Assembly (NCBI RefSeq): GCF_026914265.1
Contig: NC_069127.1
Coordinates: forward strand, 70,236,223 to 70,300,222
Source of the DNA: Mya arenaria
Lineage: Eukaryota > Mollusca > Bivalvia > Myida > Myidae
Direction of reading: 5' to 3'
DNA: 64,000 nt
Shown here: piece after piece, positions 25,391 to 38,084 of the stretch
Layout: every line of letters starts with the position of its first letter
Position numbering within the stretch: the first letter of the stretch is position 1
Notes under the pieces: model-generated
Told to the model about the DNA's origin: nothing
What the model saw: only the letters and a program-made list of their open reading frames with translations
The model's database searches: none
Translations under genes and position numbers: made by a program

Positions 25391-26366
25391 TTTCCAGTAA
25401 CCAAACAATTGAAGGTCCCGGCACCTCACATTTTAAGTCGAATGAAGCTTCCCCCGCGTTGGAAGGGGTGCAAGGTGTTTATTGTAATAAGAGTAAAAAC
25501 AATTTTGTAATTTTTCTCACTACAAGCACAAATCCAGCCAACAAAGACCTCTCCATCTTGACCAACATGTTTCCAAAATATCTGATCCTTGTTTTGAATA
25601 AGTATGCATCTTAAATTGTTTTCGATTATTGTCTAGTGGCTTCATCCGTGATGATTCATTGTTTGTTCAAGTCCCATCAGCACAACATACATGTATATAC
25701 AAGCAATACAATTTACTTCCTTTTCTAAGTATGAGTAATTATATACATTCAACATGAAGTTATGTACTTAAATCGTGATAAACACTTAGTTTACACGATA
25801 ACAACTACAAATGAATACTCATCTTGGTATAAAAAATGAATAAAAAGAAGGCTATAAGATTACTGAAAATAATGAAAAATAAAGAAATTGAGGTAGAAGA
25901 TTGTTTATGGTCGTGGTAAGACAGATGGGAGATGAACTGATTAACACTTATTTGAAGATTTACTTAAAATCGAAACATTAAGGTTAATTTTACTTAAATA
26001 TTGATAGATGTTTTGACAAACAATCTTAGCAACATACTATTTGATAGTATTAAAGACAACTTATATAATTCAGACATGCTTTAAGATAATTGATTGCTGG
26101 TATTCGCATTTTCTAACAATTTCTGTTTCAACATTATCCCAAAAAAGGCAAAGACGATCATTCAAGGCAAGATGGTCATATTGCATAATTTCAACTCGAA
26201 TTGGAGCGACTACACATCTAAACTTACTTAACGATGACCTATGTTTTGCAACAATATCAGTTTGTATTAATTTTCAACATAAAGGCTTATTTGTACATGT
26301 AAGAGTTTCTTAACGTTTCCCCTTCTACTTATACCTTCAGACCTATTTATTGAGTCGTGCTAATCC
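25391..26366 (-). pseudogene. Orphan signal-peptide exon and flank of the Ig family (remnant B)
   Basis: Duplicate of 16845-17830. Exon 1 is recognisable at 25556-25521 (MERSLLAGFVLV), but the donor is degraded: the base that set phase 1 is lost and the site reads GTA|GTGAG. No Ig exon lies on the minus-strand side before copy 1, so this is a leftover without a gene. The sequence around it is otherwise well preserved, which suggests a recent duplication. Confidence 0.8.
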
Positions 26367-26673
26367 ACGGGTGCGAAACAGTGGCTCCAGCTCTTTTAGG
26401 AGCTGTGTATAAAAAAGAGCCAATGACACTTCCGAGCTAGAGCAAAAGAACGGATATCATCGTAAAACGTAAGTATGACTCGTTATTTTATCTAATATCA
26501 CAATTATGAGGGCTTATTTGAGGAATCGGGGAATGCAGTGCCATATAAATATGTTTAATCTTCACACGTATTTCGGTTATTTTGTAAACATATTGTTTAT
26601 GGAGTTATAAAACCGATTCTCCCATCAAACACATCAATGTTTACAAACGAAAGTAGAAAATTTTCACCAATTT

Positions 26674-29333
26674 AATCGGCCCATAAATCTGTTATCTTAA
26701 TAAAAATCCAGTTTTAATGAAGTCAGTGTCATGTCTTTGGCCGATCCGGACCTCGCCAAAAATATAATATGGGCCGCTGACTTCATATAATATGGACCGC
26801 TAACGTAATCAAACTGGTGTGTGCTGATTGCAATTTTCTCTACGGCAATATTTTCGCAAGTAAACATTTTAGATATGCTCAATAAAACACATTATATACA
26901 TCTTCGGGGGCTGACTTCCCGGTCCTTATACTGTTATATGACCCTCGGCGGTGTGCAATATTTCTTAAAGGGACTGTACACAAGATTGGCACCAAAAGAA
27001 GTTTTTTCTGTAATCTCAGGACAATTATTTAATAAAATGTTTTACTCTTTGATATCATACTTGTTAAAAAAATATACCAAACTGAAAAGAAAAATGCGTC
27101 GGAAACCTGGTTTGAACCGATGTCGCCAAAATTGCAGACCAGTGTTGTATCCACTGTGCTACGAAGGCTTACCCTACACGGTTGAAATATTTAAGCTACC
27201 GAACCTGGTAATATCACGTGATAACATCGACTAGCCAATCACGCATACGGAATGAATTCTTCTGGTTTCTGTTTTTATTGCCCAAATGGACAAATTCATA
27301 CAAACATTTATAAATGACATATATATGTATACCATTTAATACAAACCGTTTTACTAAATAATATCAATCTGAACAGATACATATTGATCTAACTCTTTGT
27401 TTGAAAACTCCTATTAGCGTTTGGGACTTGTTTTCTAAAAAAAAGTAGACAAAAAAATAATATGGGAGAAGTGGTGTGTATTTGATGTTTCGGAATAGTG
27501 TTTCTAACATAAATGTTAAATTTAAAAATGAAAAAAAAAACCCTACTAACTTTAAAAAACCTACTTACTTTAAAAAATGGATCATATAAAGTACAGTTCT
27601 TTGGTGGATATTTTAATCAAATGCGCTTTACAATACTACTATATATTAGAGCTGTTTTACTAAGATAATAAGTGTTCTAATTGTTGCCATCGTCTATTAT
27701 AGGTGTTGATTTTATTCTTCGTTGTTGCTATTGTTTTCTTTATTTTTAGTCGTTTATTGAGATATTGGACAAACATGGCACATGTTGGTATCTTTCCTTC
27801 ACATTTTGATTTAAAAATGAAATATTTTCCTAGAAGTATCATAAAATTTATTTGATAACCAAATTTTTCTTTGTTTGGCATTAAATCACAAAAGGTTACG
27901 GTTTTATATGATAGTTCTCTAAAGCTCACTTCATTGAAAGAATTTGTTATGAATGTTCTAAATTCACCCCAAAACGTCTGCGAAATATGACATTCCCAAA
28001 ACATATGGATGTTTGAGTCTATGTTCATTACACAAAAATCACATAACCTTGATGCAACAATATTGTACGTGTAAAGCTTGTCATTGTTTGGAAGGATATT
28101 CATTATGTATTTATATTGGAATTCCCGAAGTTTCGTATCTATTGTTAGTTTGAGCGCCTATGTGTACACATTTTTCCATTGTATAGAGTTAAGATCAAAT
28201 TGAGATTCCCAGTTTTCTTCTCTTCTATTTTCAGGTTTAAGTTGTATAATAAGATGCTTGTAGACTATTTTACTAATTTTTGTATTTTCCTACATTTTAT
28301 CTACAAAGTAAGTTGGTGTGTTATATGATATGCCTTCATTTTTCAACCGGGTTTTCCAGTCATCAGGAATACTGCTGATTGAAGCATGGTATTTCAAAAA
28401 ATCATGTGTACCAAGATCGTATAGTCTCGATAAGTCGTTAAAGTCATGAAAAGTTTTTTTTCTGTAGTCATACAAATGTTCGACATATTTTAGACCCATT
28501 TTATGCCATTCTTTTTAAAAAAATGTTTTATTATTAGGGAGTTTTATTTTGCTGTTGTTCCATATAATTTCTTTTGCTACGATCGCAGTATCCGTCTTAT
28601 ATGTAAACGATGCCCATGATTGTATGACTTCTAGAAGAAAAACAGATTTTAATTTAAGATTTTGAGTGCTTTTCGGATCTAAACAACTTTTAAAAATTAG
28701 ATCGTCTCCAAACTGTTTTGTCATTTGCATATATAATTTAACCCCTATAGATTGTTTGTTTAAAACAATTCCTTTTACCCAGCTTGCTTTAATTACTTTG
28801 ACAAAAATAGATATATTGAGCATTTTTAAACCACCATTTTCATATTTTTAAATTATTTGATTTCTTGATATTTTATTGGGTTTTCCATTCCATAAGAATT
28901 TGTACATTTTGTTTTGTATCATTTTTAAACACGTTTCAGATGGTGTTTCCAAAACAGTTATAGGGAACAGAAGTTTTGGGAACGCAAACGTTTTGATTAC
29001 AGTGATTTTGCCAAGTAACGAAAGATTCCATTGTTTCCATTTTTCAAGACATCTCAACTGTGCCGTTGGTAAATGTTATGCCTAGCGCAGATGTTTGGGT
29101 GATTTGCCAATTATATTTCTAACAAAACGGTATGTCAGCGTATTTAAGTGGACCTAATCGTAAAACTTCACATTTAGCTTTATTTAATGTTAACCCTGAA
29201 ACTTCCAAAATCGTTTAGACTAATCATAAGTTCTTCGAAAGATTTTTGTGTTCCATCCATAAGGAAACTGGCATCATCAGCAAATAAGGTTTGTTTCAGT
29301 TCTGTATTATGTACATTTATACCTTTAATATTT
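26674..29333. repeat. 2.7-kb duplicated block, copy B
   Basis: Sister of 20929-23603. In this copy the LINE continues past the breakpoint toward its 5' end, so copy A was either cut short when it was made or the LINE was already truncated there. Confidence 0.9.
26960..27183 (-). mobile_element. tRNA-derived SINE (copy B)
   Basis: The A-box-like GTAGCACAGTGGAT is at 27162-27149 and the B box GGTTCAAACC at 27118-27109, both on the minus strand. The tail is the same as in copy A. Confidence 0.7.
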
Positions 29334-31255
29334 TTTGTTTGTATTGATTTCAACAGCAAGCGCTTCTATACAAATAAGGAATAAGTACGGAGAGAATGGG
29401 CATCCTTGGCGTACACCTTTTTAATGTTGAAAAAGTTAGAAAGATAACCGTTGTTGGTAACACAAGCCATTGCATTTTTATAAAATAATCGAACCCATTT
29501 AATTATATTTTTACTGAAATTAATTTTTCTAAGACATTCAAACATAAATTTGTGATCTAAGCTGTCGAATGCTTTGTTAAAGTCTGAAAAAAATATGAGG
29601 CCATTTATATCATTTTCATTTACAAAATTAATAGCTTCTTGTAAAATACGAACGTTTCCCCAATATATCTTCCTTTTAGAAATCCTGTTTGTTCAGTACC
29701 GATTATATTATTTAGCAGGGTTTCCAGTTATTGATGTTACTTGTGTCCTTGTCTTTTTTTGGAAGAAGTGTTATGACGCTTTGTTTTTTGTAGCTGAGTA
29801 AGATTGTCGTTTTCTAATGAAAAATTGAGTGAGTCTTTTAGATATGTTTTTTTTTATTTCATTCCAAAACATTTTGTAAAATTCTGCAGTCAAACCGTCA
29901 GACCCTGGGCTTTTATCAAGTTTCATATCTTATAGCATTCAGTTTCTGATAAATGTTCGGGGTGCAGGTTTTCGTCAGTAATAGTGATTGTTATGTTTGT
30001 CAGAAATCGTGAATTAATTAATTGATTCTTCTATATTTTCGTCCTGTCTGTATAAAGATTCCTAATACGACTTTACATACTCTAATATTTTATGTTTATC
30101 AGCTTCAATATTTTCATCAATATTTAATTGTGTGATTGTTTTATGCTGTGCACGTTTCTTTTCTAAATTAGCGAAACCTTCTATCCATTCTGCTTTAGAC
30201 CGTAGTAATATACCTTTTAATTTTTCTTCATTAATCTTATCGAGTTTTTCTTTTTCTTGATTAAGTTTATGCAGTATTTCGGCGTTGTTCGATTCCAGAA
30301 GTTTTTGTCGAATTTCAGTAATGTTTTTCAAAATTTCTTTTTCATGTTCTATTGTTTTTTGTTTTTTTATTGCTTGAATACTTTATAGTTTCATCACGGA
30401 TGCAGCCTTTAATTATTTCCCATAGGGTATTTGGGTTTGATTCTCTATTCTACGATCTCTGTTATACATCGCTTGATTTGATTTTGAAAATTGTTATCTG
30501 CAAGGATTGAGTTATTCAATTTAAAATATCCTGGACCTCGGTTATTTTCATTTAAATTAATTTGTATGCTTACTAGTGAGTTGTCAGATTTAAACCCGGG
30601 TTTTATTTTGCATGCGATAACTTTATTAAAGAGTTCATTTGATGCCAAAAAGTAATTAAGTCTACCAAAAATTGTTGGTTTGTTATTAGAGTGCCATGTG
30701 TACCTCCGTTTGTCTTTATTTTTGACGCGCCATATATCACACATATCATAACTTTCTGGTATCATGCTAAGCTGTCTCCTGCAATTTTTATGCGCTGTTA
30801 TGTTACCGTTAAGTTTATCTACTTTAGGGTCTAAACAGTATTAAAATCACCACCTATTAAAAGAGTTTTATCCTTGTAGAGGTCAATATGTTCTTCTAAA
30901 GTTTGTATAAATTCTATATCATCTGAATTCGGACCATAAACATTAATAACTATTATACTCATATCATTTATTTTGATATTTAGAGGCTGTAATCGGCCTG
31001 GTTTTATTTCCATATATTCCCAACTGTGTAATTGATGTTTGTATTTAGGAAAATTCCCACGCCCTTACTATTTGTACTGTCTCCACTAAGAAAGCACTTG
31101 CCTGTCCAAGGTTTTTTCCAGTTATCAACATTATTTACTGTGAAAAATGTATTTCTTGTAGCAAGCATATTGAAAAGTCATTTGTTTTTAACCAGCTTAG
31201 AACTTCTTCGCGCTTAGATCGAGAACCTATGCCATTAACATTAAAAGTACATACA
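27240..31255 (-). mobile_element. L1/Tx1-like LINE, ORF2 nearly full length (copy B)
   Basis: Domains on the minus strand in order. The APE endonuclease begins CTFNVNGIGSRSKREEVL near 31253, followed by LLQEIHF; LLIGGDFNTV lies near 30840. Its last part (30765-30445) carries a WHS...GRLNYFLAS block and SDNS where SDH is expected. A charged linker spans 30331-30062. RT covers about 29940-29180 with FFSDFNKAFDSLDHKF and FADDASFL. The post-RT SLLGKITVIKTF block lies at 29057-28848. The C-terminal CDFC...HMFWEC is at 28103-27660. I see at least eight stops or frame changes, so the copy is inactive. ORF1 is not visible. Confidence 0.9.
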
Positions 31256-32167
31256 TCTACAGGCATGGTTGTTATAACTGGTATTCATGTTCACAATTTG
31301 CTCTTTTATACGAAGTATACTTACGAATGAAACCCACTTAACAATACAAAATAAACTGTGCTGGTTATAATATTTAAAAAGTAAAGACCAAAACGTATTA
31401 ATGCTACCTATATAGAAAGTCAAGTACAAAGCACGCTCCTTTAAACGTAGTTTGCAAACGAATGAAAACCACTTAGTACTACAAAAAATACTGTGATGAC
31501 TAAAAATCATATTAAGTGAAAAACAAAAGAAAAAGCACAGAAAATGTACTTCTGTAGATAGGAAATGAATTATTATAGGTAGACATACCTAGTAATCTCT
31601 TTTAATGAAAAACATACAGAAAAAATTCAGTTATTAAGTTTCGATGCATTGTACCTATCGATACCAAGTTTATGGAAGTTTTCGAAATTTTCCTTTTTTC
31701 GCTATTTCATCATACGGAGTACAGCCCCTTTAAATATCACATGTTACTTGGACAGGTATTAGTGTTAGTACATTTCAAATGTTATGTTTTTAAACATTAT
31801 CGTACAAGTTAAGATATTTTTGACAAATATTGTGTATGTATTTCACGGGACGTAATAAAACAATATGAACACGTAAACGACGTGCCTGTGCACACACGAA
31901 CGTTGAAATAACGTCGGAGTAATATTTTTAGCACACTGGATAGGCATTTTCGGTTAATTCAGCCGTGCTGGAAAACTCCAGTCTGAGACGTCAAAATCTA
32001 ATATTAACGCCAATACTGGCTTATAAAACTATTTTATACATCGGCGATATCAAGTCGGTATCTTTAAGTTCCCAGTCATAGTTAGTTCTGCTTATTTCGA
32101 AAGCGTTATGATTTTCGATTTATTTTGTCGTTCTTCGCACCAGGGACATTTGGTCCGTTGCATTAAG
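31256..32167. other. LINE 5' end remnant and 3' flank of Ig copy 2
   Basis: No gene is seen from 31256 to about 31700. From about 31716 (ATACGGAGTACAGCCCC) to 31972 the sequence matches 50405-50660. From 31985 to 32167 it matches 52665-52860, the 3' flank of Ig copy 3. A polyadenylation signal AATAAA for the minus-strand gene lies at 32124-32119. Confidence 0.7.
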
Positions 32168-35100
32168 TTAGTTGGGTTCCTTAAGTTCAACGACATTCAC
32201 AGTTGCTTTGGCCACGCGCCCTTCCCCCTTCGCCTCGCACCTGTACGGTCCAAAGTCGAACACGGTCAGAGTACCCTTGCGTGTAGCCAAGGTTACAAAC
32301 TTAGCCGGTATATGTGCACCTGCCGGCTCCATGTTAAAGTCATATTTCCATGTTGTTGACGTCAGTTTCTGCCCATGAACGTAGACCCAGTATGTTTCGT
32401 ATAACGGGGCACCTTGCGCGATACACGCTAACGTAAATATACCTCCCCTCTTGACGTAAACGGTATTTTCCATAACGTCTACCTCGACAGGAAACCTCAC
32501 GATAAGATTGATCTTATAATCCTCGTAACTTACGGAATTTTCTCCACGACACGTGTAGACGTCGGTAGCGTAACGCTTGACGTCACGCAGAACAAGTTTG
32601 CTCCCCGTGATGCCGGTAGGCTGTTTGTCGTCACCCCTAAACCACGTTATGTTCGGTACGGGTTCGCCAGTAAATGCGCACGTAAGTTCCACTGTGCCGC
32701 CTTCATCGACGTTCACTTCCGGTGAGCTTGTACCGCCATAGTCGATTTTCGGAGCGACCAAGATCAGAAGCTGGACGTTGGACAGCACCACTTGTTGGTC
32801 AGTCGTGCACGTGTAATTCGTTGCGAATGTGTTCGTAACCCACTTAATAAGAAAATTCCATGCACGTTTGGACGTCTTTACAACCTCAATTTGGTTCACG
32901 TATTTGAGGACACGTGTACCGGAAGTGAGGAAAGATTACTTGGATGATATCCAGCGTACCGAGACCGTGTCGGGGTCCAAGCCGGAAGTCAGGCGGCACG
33001 GCAGCATAATGTTCTCCCCGCGCCGAACGCGGAGTATAACCTGCTGGGGGTTTCCATCGCCACCAGAAAGAAGCAGACCTGCAAATAGACGTTTTTGTAT
33101 GTTCAACGTTCTGTATAATAAAGGTATCTGGTATTAACAATTTCCATTAAAATATATTGGCTGAAATGTATCCAACCTGATTTTTACTTTATATTTGGTT
33201 TAATTCAGTGGATTCGAATTTCCTCGAAGTTCTTTTTTGATAGTAATGTTTACATTGTTAAAATCCGCTTTCCATTTTTCAATAGTAAAATGAATACTCA
33301 ATATTTCTCCTAAAATGGAAAACTCAATGTTTCAAAATATTCAGGATATTTTAAAGATGCACTCTAACTCACAGATAAGATTTTCCACAATGAATACAAT
33401 TAGTTTAAAAATTACCAAAAAAGGTTGGATAAATGTCGAAAGCAATGGTTCTTATGAAGGATACCGAGTTAATTTGTTAATAAGGTGCAGCAAGCACGGT
33501 ATTTCAGTCGTATGAAATGATAGTAGATCAAAGTAAGTCGTTTAGCGCTCACCAATCATTTACTGTTTTTGAGTTATCAGCTAGTAAATACACAGTTACA
33601 ATCTTGTTATCATTAATCATTTTTTCCATAAATGCATTAGTTAGAAAGTAGTTAAAGGTTTATTATTCAAAATTTATATTTGTTATACATGTGTATTTAT
33701 TTAATTTCAATAAGAGTGCCACTTTTAGAAAAAAATAACCCTTATTACTTTTTTTCTTATGACGACTTAGCATCCTGCAAGAGTTTTGTTCACAACATAA
33801 AACATAAAGTCGTTGATGTTTCACCTGGTGAAATGTAAGAAAGATCCTCGTTTTGAATAAATGAATAAGCTATAACCACTTCGCGTAAGAGGAATAATGT
33901 GGCCAAGACAATTTTTCATATTTGACAAGGGATAACAGAACAGAACAGATAATTTATCAAGACTTGTACAAAGTACATCATCTTTTTAACAACAAATAAA
34001 TAACAAACACATGATATGAAATAGGTCATACTTTATATAAGATAGAATCATAAATGTATTCAAAAATATATATTCAAATCAGGTGAGGATTATTATTGTA
34101 AATCAATATTAAAAGTTGATCTTCTAATACTCAGAGGTTGTTTGACAAATAAACATAGTTTAATAAATCTTGTTTATTTCTTGTGTTTAACAGTTCAAAG
34201 AACTTAAAAACGGACGGACGTAAATAAATATACCGTTTTATGTATTTCTTTCTTATAGTTTCAAAACAACGTGTACACATACAAATAAAATGAAATTCAT
34301 CGTCTATATCTCTTGAATTACAGCATAAGCAATATCTTTCTTCACGTTGTATACGATTACGATTATATCTACCCGTTTGAATCCTTAACGGTTGTGCAGA
34401 AGGTCTAAGCCTACATAAAAATAGTCGTAAGCTTTTAGGTAATAAATCCAAATAATCTTCATACACAAAAGTAGTCTTAATTTCCTCATACAAAAATAAA
34501 ACTGGTCTTTTAAGGGATCTTCACCATTCTTGCTTAAAACAATCAATTATTATTGTTTTAAATTCAGATAAAAAATCATTTTTCATTTATCAAATTAGGA
34601 GTATTGAATACGTATGCAAAACCATACTGGCTCAAAAGCTTTTTAACATTTCAAACCCAGTTGATTTTTCTATTATTACAGTCAGTAATGCATACTTATA
34701 TACACTACTTATTACAATGTTATTGCTATTTGTTACCTTAAACTAATATTTAATAATTCTAACATATCTAGTATGTACATAAAGAGGTTATCTACCAAGT
34801 TCCCCCTACACTTGCCGTACATGTATTTTTTTAATATCCTTAGACATAGTTAATACCCAAATTTCGGAAGAATAATTCAACAAAAGCATCAAATAGTTGG
34901 GAAAAATCTTTGGTTTCAGGTCATACACCTTATATTAACCCAATAACACATTAAATGCTATTACAGCTTTGCCAGTTAAATGTTCCTGGTACCAGTGAAA
35001 TTAAAAACAGTTCTTTAATAATAAAAAATCAATCACGACGTCAATAGGCCGGACATTGTAGGTCCAATTTTCTGTTGGCAATGGCCCTCCCCTTTTACGA

Positions 35101-35352
35101 AATACCATAATTTTGGTTTTAAGTGTATTTAGTTATATAAGAATATTGTAGTAATTGGGGTTTATCAATAAATACTATTTTCTGATAAACCCCAATTACT
35201 ACAAGATTCTGAAAGTCTATCCAAATGGTGTTGCATTTCAACTGGTGTTTCACCTACCACAGCCAGTAACTGTTAATTTCTAAAAAAAGAAAACTGATTT
35301 TGTATTTGCTCTTACCGACAAGCAAATATCCAGCCAACAAATACCTCTCCAT
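32168..35352 (-). pseudogene. Three-Ig-domain gene, copy 2, with a premature stop
   Basis: Exon 1 is 35352-35316 (MERYLLAGYLLVG, donor G|GTAAGAG). Exon 2 runs from 33078 (acceptor TTTGCAG|GT) to 32168. The joined frame is 316 codons and open except for one stop, TAA at 32938-32936, at codon 60 where copies 1 and 3 have Asp (AAG GAC TCT). It lies inside Ig domain 1. No frameshift is present and both splice sites are sound, so this is either a very young pseudogene, a null allele or a sequencing error. Downstream of the stop the Cys pairs, core Trp residues and the NIT site are kept. The C-terminus (VVELKEPN) is shorter than in copy 3. The 2.2-kb intron contains a LINE also found in copy 3. Confidence 0.8.
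33936..35265 (-). mobile_element. 5'-truncated LINE in the intron of Ig copy 2
   Basis: Minus-strand remains of an ORF2 C-terminal end (SLRLFLCRLRPSAQPLRIQT, then YCLCCNSRDIDDEFHFIC) at 34493-34131, preceded by scraps of the RT region up to 35265. The 3' tail ends near 33936. The same insertion is in copy 3 (54463-55835), so it predates their split. Confidence 0.75.
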
Positions 35353-35399
35353 ATTTACCACAATAGTTCTTTTTAGAACGTTAGATCTAAAAAGATCTA

Positions 35400-37112
35400 A
35401 CGCTGGCTTGGTCAAATGAGTGTTCAACAACGGGTTTCGATGTTCTATAGTTCATTTGTTCGTTTCGTTTCATCTCCATAAACCGTAGATGTGTACCGTA
35501 AACCGTAAAAACTGAAATTATAATAAAATGACTCATAATCATTAAAGTTATGACAAAAACAAACTTTTCACGACTGAGACTAGTATTACACATGACTATT
35601 ATTTCAAGTATGACTATATATGACTGCATATGAGTGTATATGGCTGTATATTACCTTTAACAAATAAACTATAATAGAAGCATGTCCAGATCTACATTGT
35701 GATCGTTGAGATTGGGTGCAGTGTATAACAAACAAACTCTAGACAATACAGCCAAGTAATATTTAACTGTTCACACAATCACACAATCCTGATTGTAGCA
35801 GAGGGTGAATTTGTCAACAGAAAAACCATAATTCACAAAGTATAGATCTAGCATATTTCTATTACATGGTTTTACAAAGTACAGAGTATTTATCATACCT
35901 TGGACCCTAGAATATTAAACATATATAGCAATTAAACCAAACAGCATATCAATTGAATGACTAGATTTGCAAACACGTGTTGTTAATGGGCAAAGAGAGA
36001 CAACTCATGTCTGACCCGCACTGTAAATTACGAACGACAACTCTTTCTAGACGCAATTTGCGGAATACCAAAAATGACTCTGGCATTGCCGGAATCATTT
36101 AATAATGCAAATAAAATATACACTCAATGCATAAATTATGCTATCAATGCAAACTATAGATCCATCTAAAGGTATTAATCTTTGATCAATACCGAGTGTT
36201 ATTTATAGCCCCACGCGGTCTCAGACCATGCCATTTCACGGAGCCGTTCGCAGAGCATGCTCACAGAAAATGCATGTTTACATTCTAGATATCAAATCGT
36301 TTTCACTTAAACTGTGACAAGTACGTTTCAAAATGTTTAATTACCTTGCTGCTCCGACCAAACTGCTAAATATGTATCGTTAACTTGAAAAATTCGTTAT
36401 TCGTTTAAGTTTTATTGACGTTCGTTTGTTCTTCGTTCGACTAGAAAGTGAAAATACAAAGTGCGCATGCGCAACAAAAGTAGCAGGTTCTGACTAAATC
36501 GCGGACTAAACCATGTACAAATACTAGCGTCGCAATAATCAAAACGGAAAGGAACTAGCTAAAACTTAACAATTGTTGACTAAGAACTACACAAACAACA
36601 CGTGTAGGAAAATATTACTAAAATTTTACACCGACAGTTACACACAATGATGTTTTTAAGAGTGAATGTATTACTGAATGCTATAAATGAACAGTGATTG
36701 GTTTAGTCTTATTTATTGCTGTATTGTTTTTAAATGACAGGTAAACATTGCAAAATGTGATAGAGAAAGATAAGATATTAAGCGTTCATTTAAACCTAAT
36801 TTTATACATGTATGTGGTATTAATTGAATACTCATGTGCCTTTTTTGATCTTATATAAATTATTTATGCACTTATCAATTGTAACCACTGCCCCCTTGAG
36901 ACCCTTTTATAGCTCTTGCTCCCCCCACCCCCCAACACATAATATCCATCCCCATCCCCCCAACACAATCTAGTGTAAACGCCAGCTTCACCAACCCAAC
37001 TCGAAGACTTTAAATAGTGAATGTCCTTATGAGAATACGTTTTTAGTAATTTCATCAACTAAGAAAAGTGCATCCTTTTAGTAACTTAAAAATTTGTTAT
37101 TGTTTGCGACAG
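35400..37112. other. Upstream region of Ig copy 2, mostly unique
   Basis: Contains no supported coding frame. A C-rich stretch lies at 36.88-36.97 kb. The only notable site is the NRF1-like palindrome at 36462. It may hold the promoter of the putative plus-strand transcript below. Confidence 0.4.
36462..36473. promoter_or_regulatory. NRF1-like palindrome TGCGCATGCGCA
   Basis: A perfect 12-bp palindrome matching the known NRF1 core (GCGCATGCGC). It is CpG-rich in a CpG-poor surrounding and lies 0.65 kb upstream of a candidate plus-strand exon. It could equally serve a minus-strand start. Confidence 0.4.
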
Positions 37113-37174
37113 GTTGGAGATGGGGATGCTGACAGACCAGCCAGCCAAACTTAAATTGGAGCAGACATCATGCG
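37113..37174 (+). other. Candidate internal exon of an unknown plus-strand gene
   Basis: 62 nt bounded by TTTGCGACAG and G|GTAATT. One frame is open throughout (LEMGMLTDQPAKLKLEQTSC) and leaves one base, which would join in phase with the candidate exon at 45798 (reading D-LDVPAAWSGQTI-stop). No domain is recognised. It may be non-coding. The Gypsy element starts 15 bases after the exon end, inside the intron. Confidence 0.3.
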
Positions 37175-37189
37175 GTAATTTGATAGTAT

Positions 37190-38084
37190 TGTAACAAGGT
37201 CCAAGTTTCATTATTATTACATTTTTATTTTAAAGTGATTTTGATTTAATGTAAGGGAGAAAACAAGCAAATCAGCTTTGATGTTATTGACAGAGTTCTC
37301 ATTCTTAGTAAATTTAAAATATAATTGCTGTGTGGTCATCTGTGACCATAATCCCTAAATTGACATTTTTGGTGGGATCATTTTGTTCTTTGTTTTCAAG
37401 GCGAACACATCATATTTTACTATATCTGTAATTGTTGGAATTGGCGGGAAAAGATAGTGAAGGTTAGTCAATTAGTTATACTTCTAGAACCTAGTATTTC
37501 TAGAATATTATTTAATAAGAAGGGTAATTGTTTTAACTACATTTGAGCAGTTGTATCTAAGTATTTAGTAAGTTGGAAATATGATAGTTATAATATTTCT
37601 AAAACGTCAAGATAGTGAATCAACCTTGCATGTTAATATTATAAGTAATATTTATAAGTCCACTTATTTTAGATTGGCGGCACCGGTTGAATGTATGTGT
37701 CAGGGAGAATATAAAGGCAGTTTGGCCTACAGCTGGTGAGTTAGATTATATGTAAAGTGATATAAAATGTGTTTGTACATGTTTTGTATATGATGTTTGT
37801 ATTGTTTTAATATGAATATATTACGTAATAGTATGGCCGCTGGAAAAAAGTATTAATTATGAGGAATATTGATTCTCAAAGTATTATAGAAATATACTGA
37901 ATTAATTGTTAACTCTAGTGTGATATGCTTAAGTTGATGTTTATATAGTTTCAGAGCTGTGGATTTATAATATATGTAATAAAAGCCCCTAAAGTTTTCC
38001 GACGTGTTATCCAACTACACTGAACCCTAACTACTGAGTTAGAACGTTATTATAGTTGTGGCTATAAGAAACCACCATATTTCA
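37190..38084 (+). repeat. 5' LTR of the Gypsy fossil
   Basis: About 895 bp, starting TGTAACAAGG and ending TTTCA. It is collinear with the 3' LTR, differing by scattered substitutions and a few small indels. Confidence 0.9.

Noticed and set aside
36880-36970. G-quadruplex-like C-rich stretch
   Set aside because: The C runs are irregular and interrupted. It could fold, but nothing else in the sequence supports a function.
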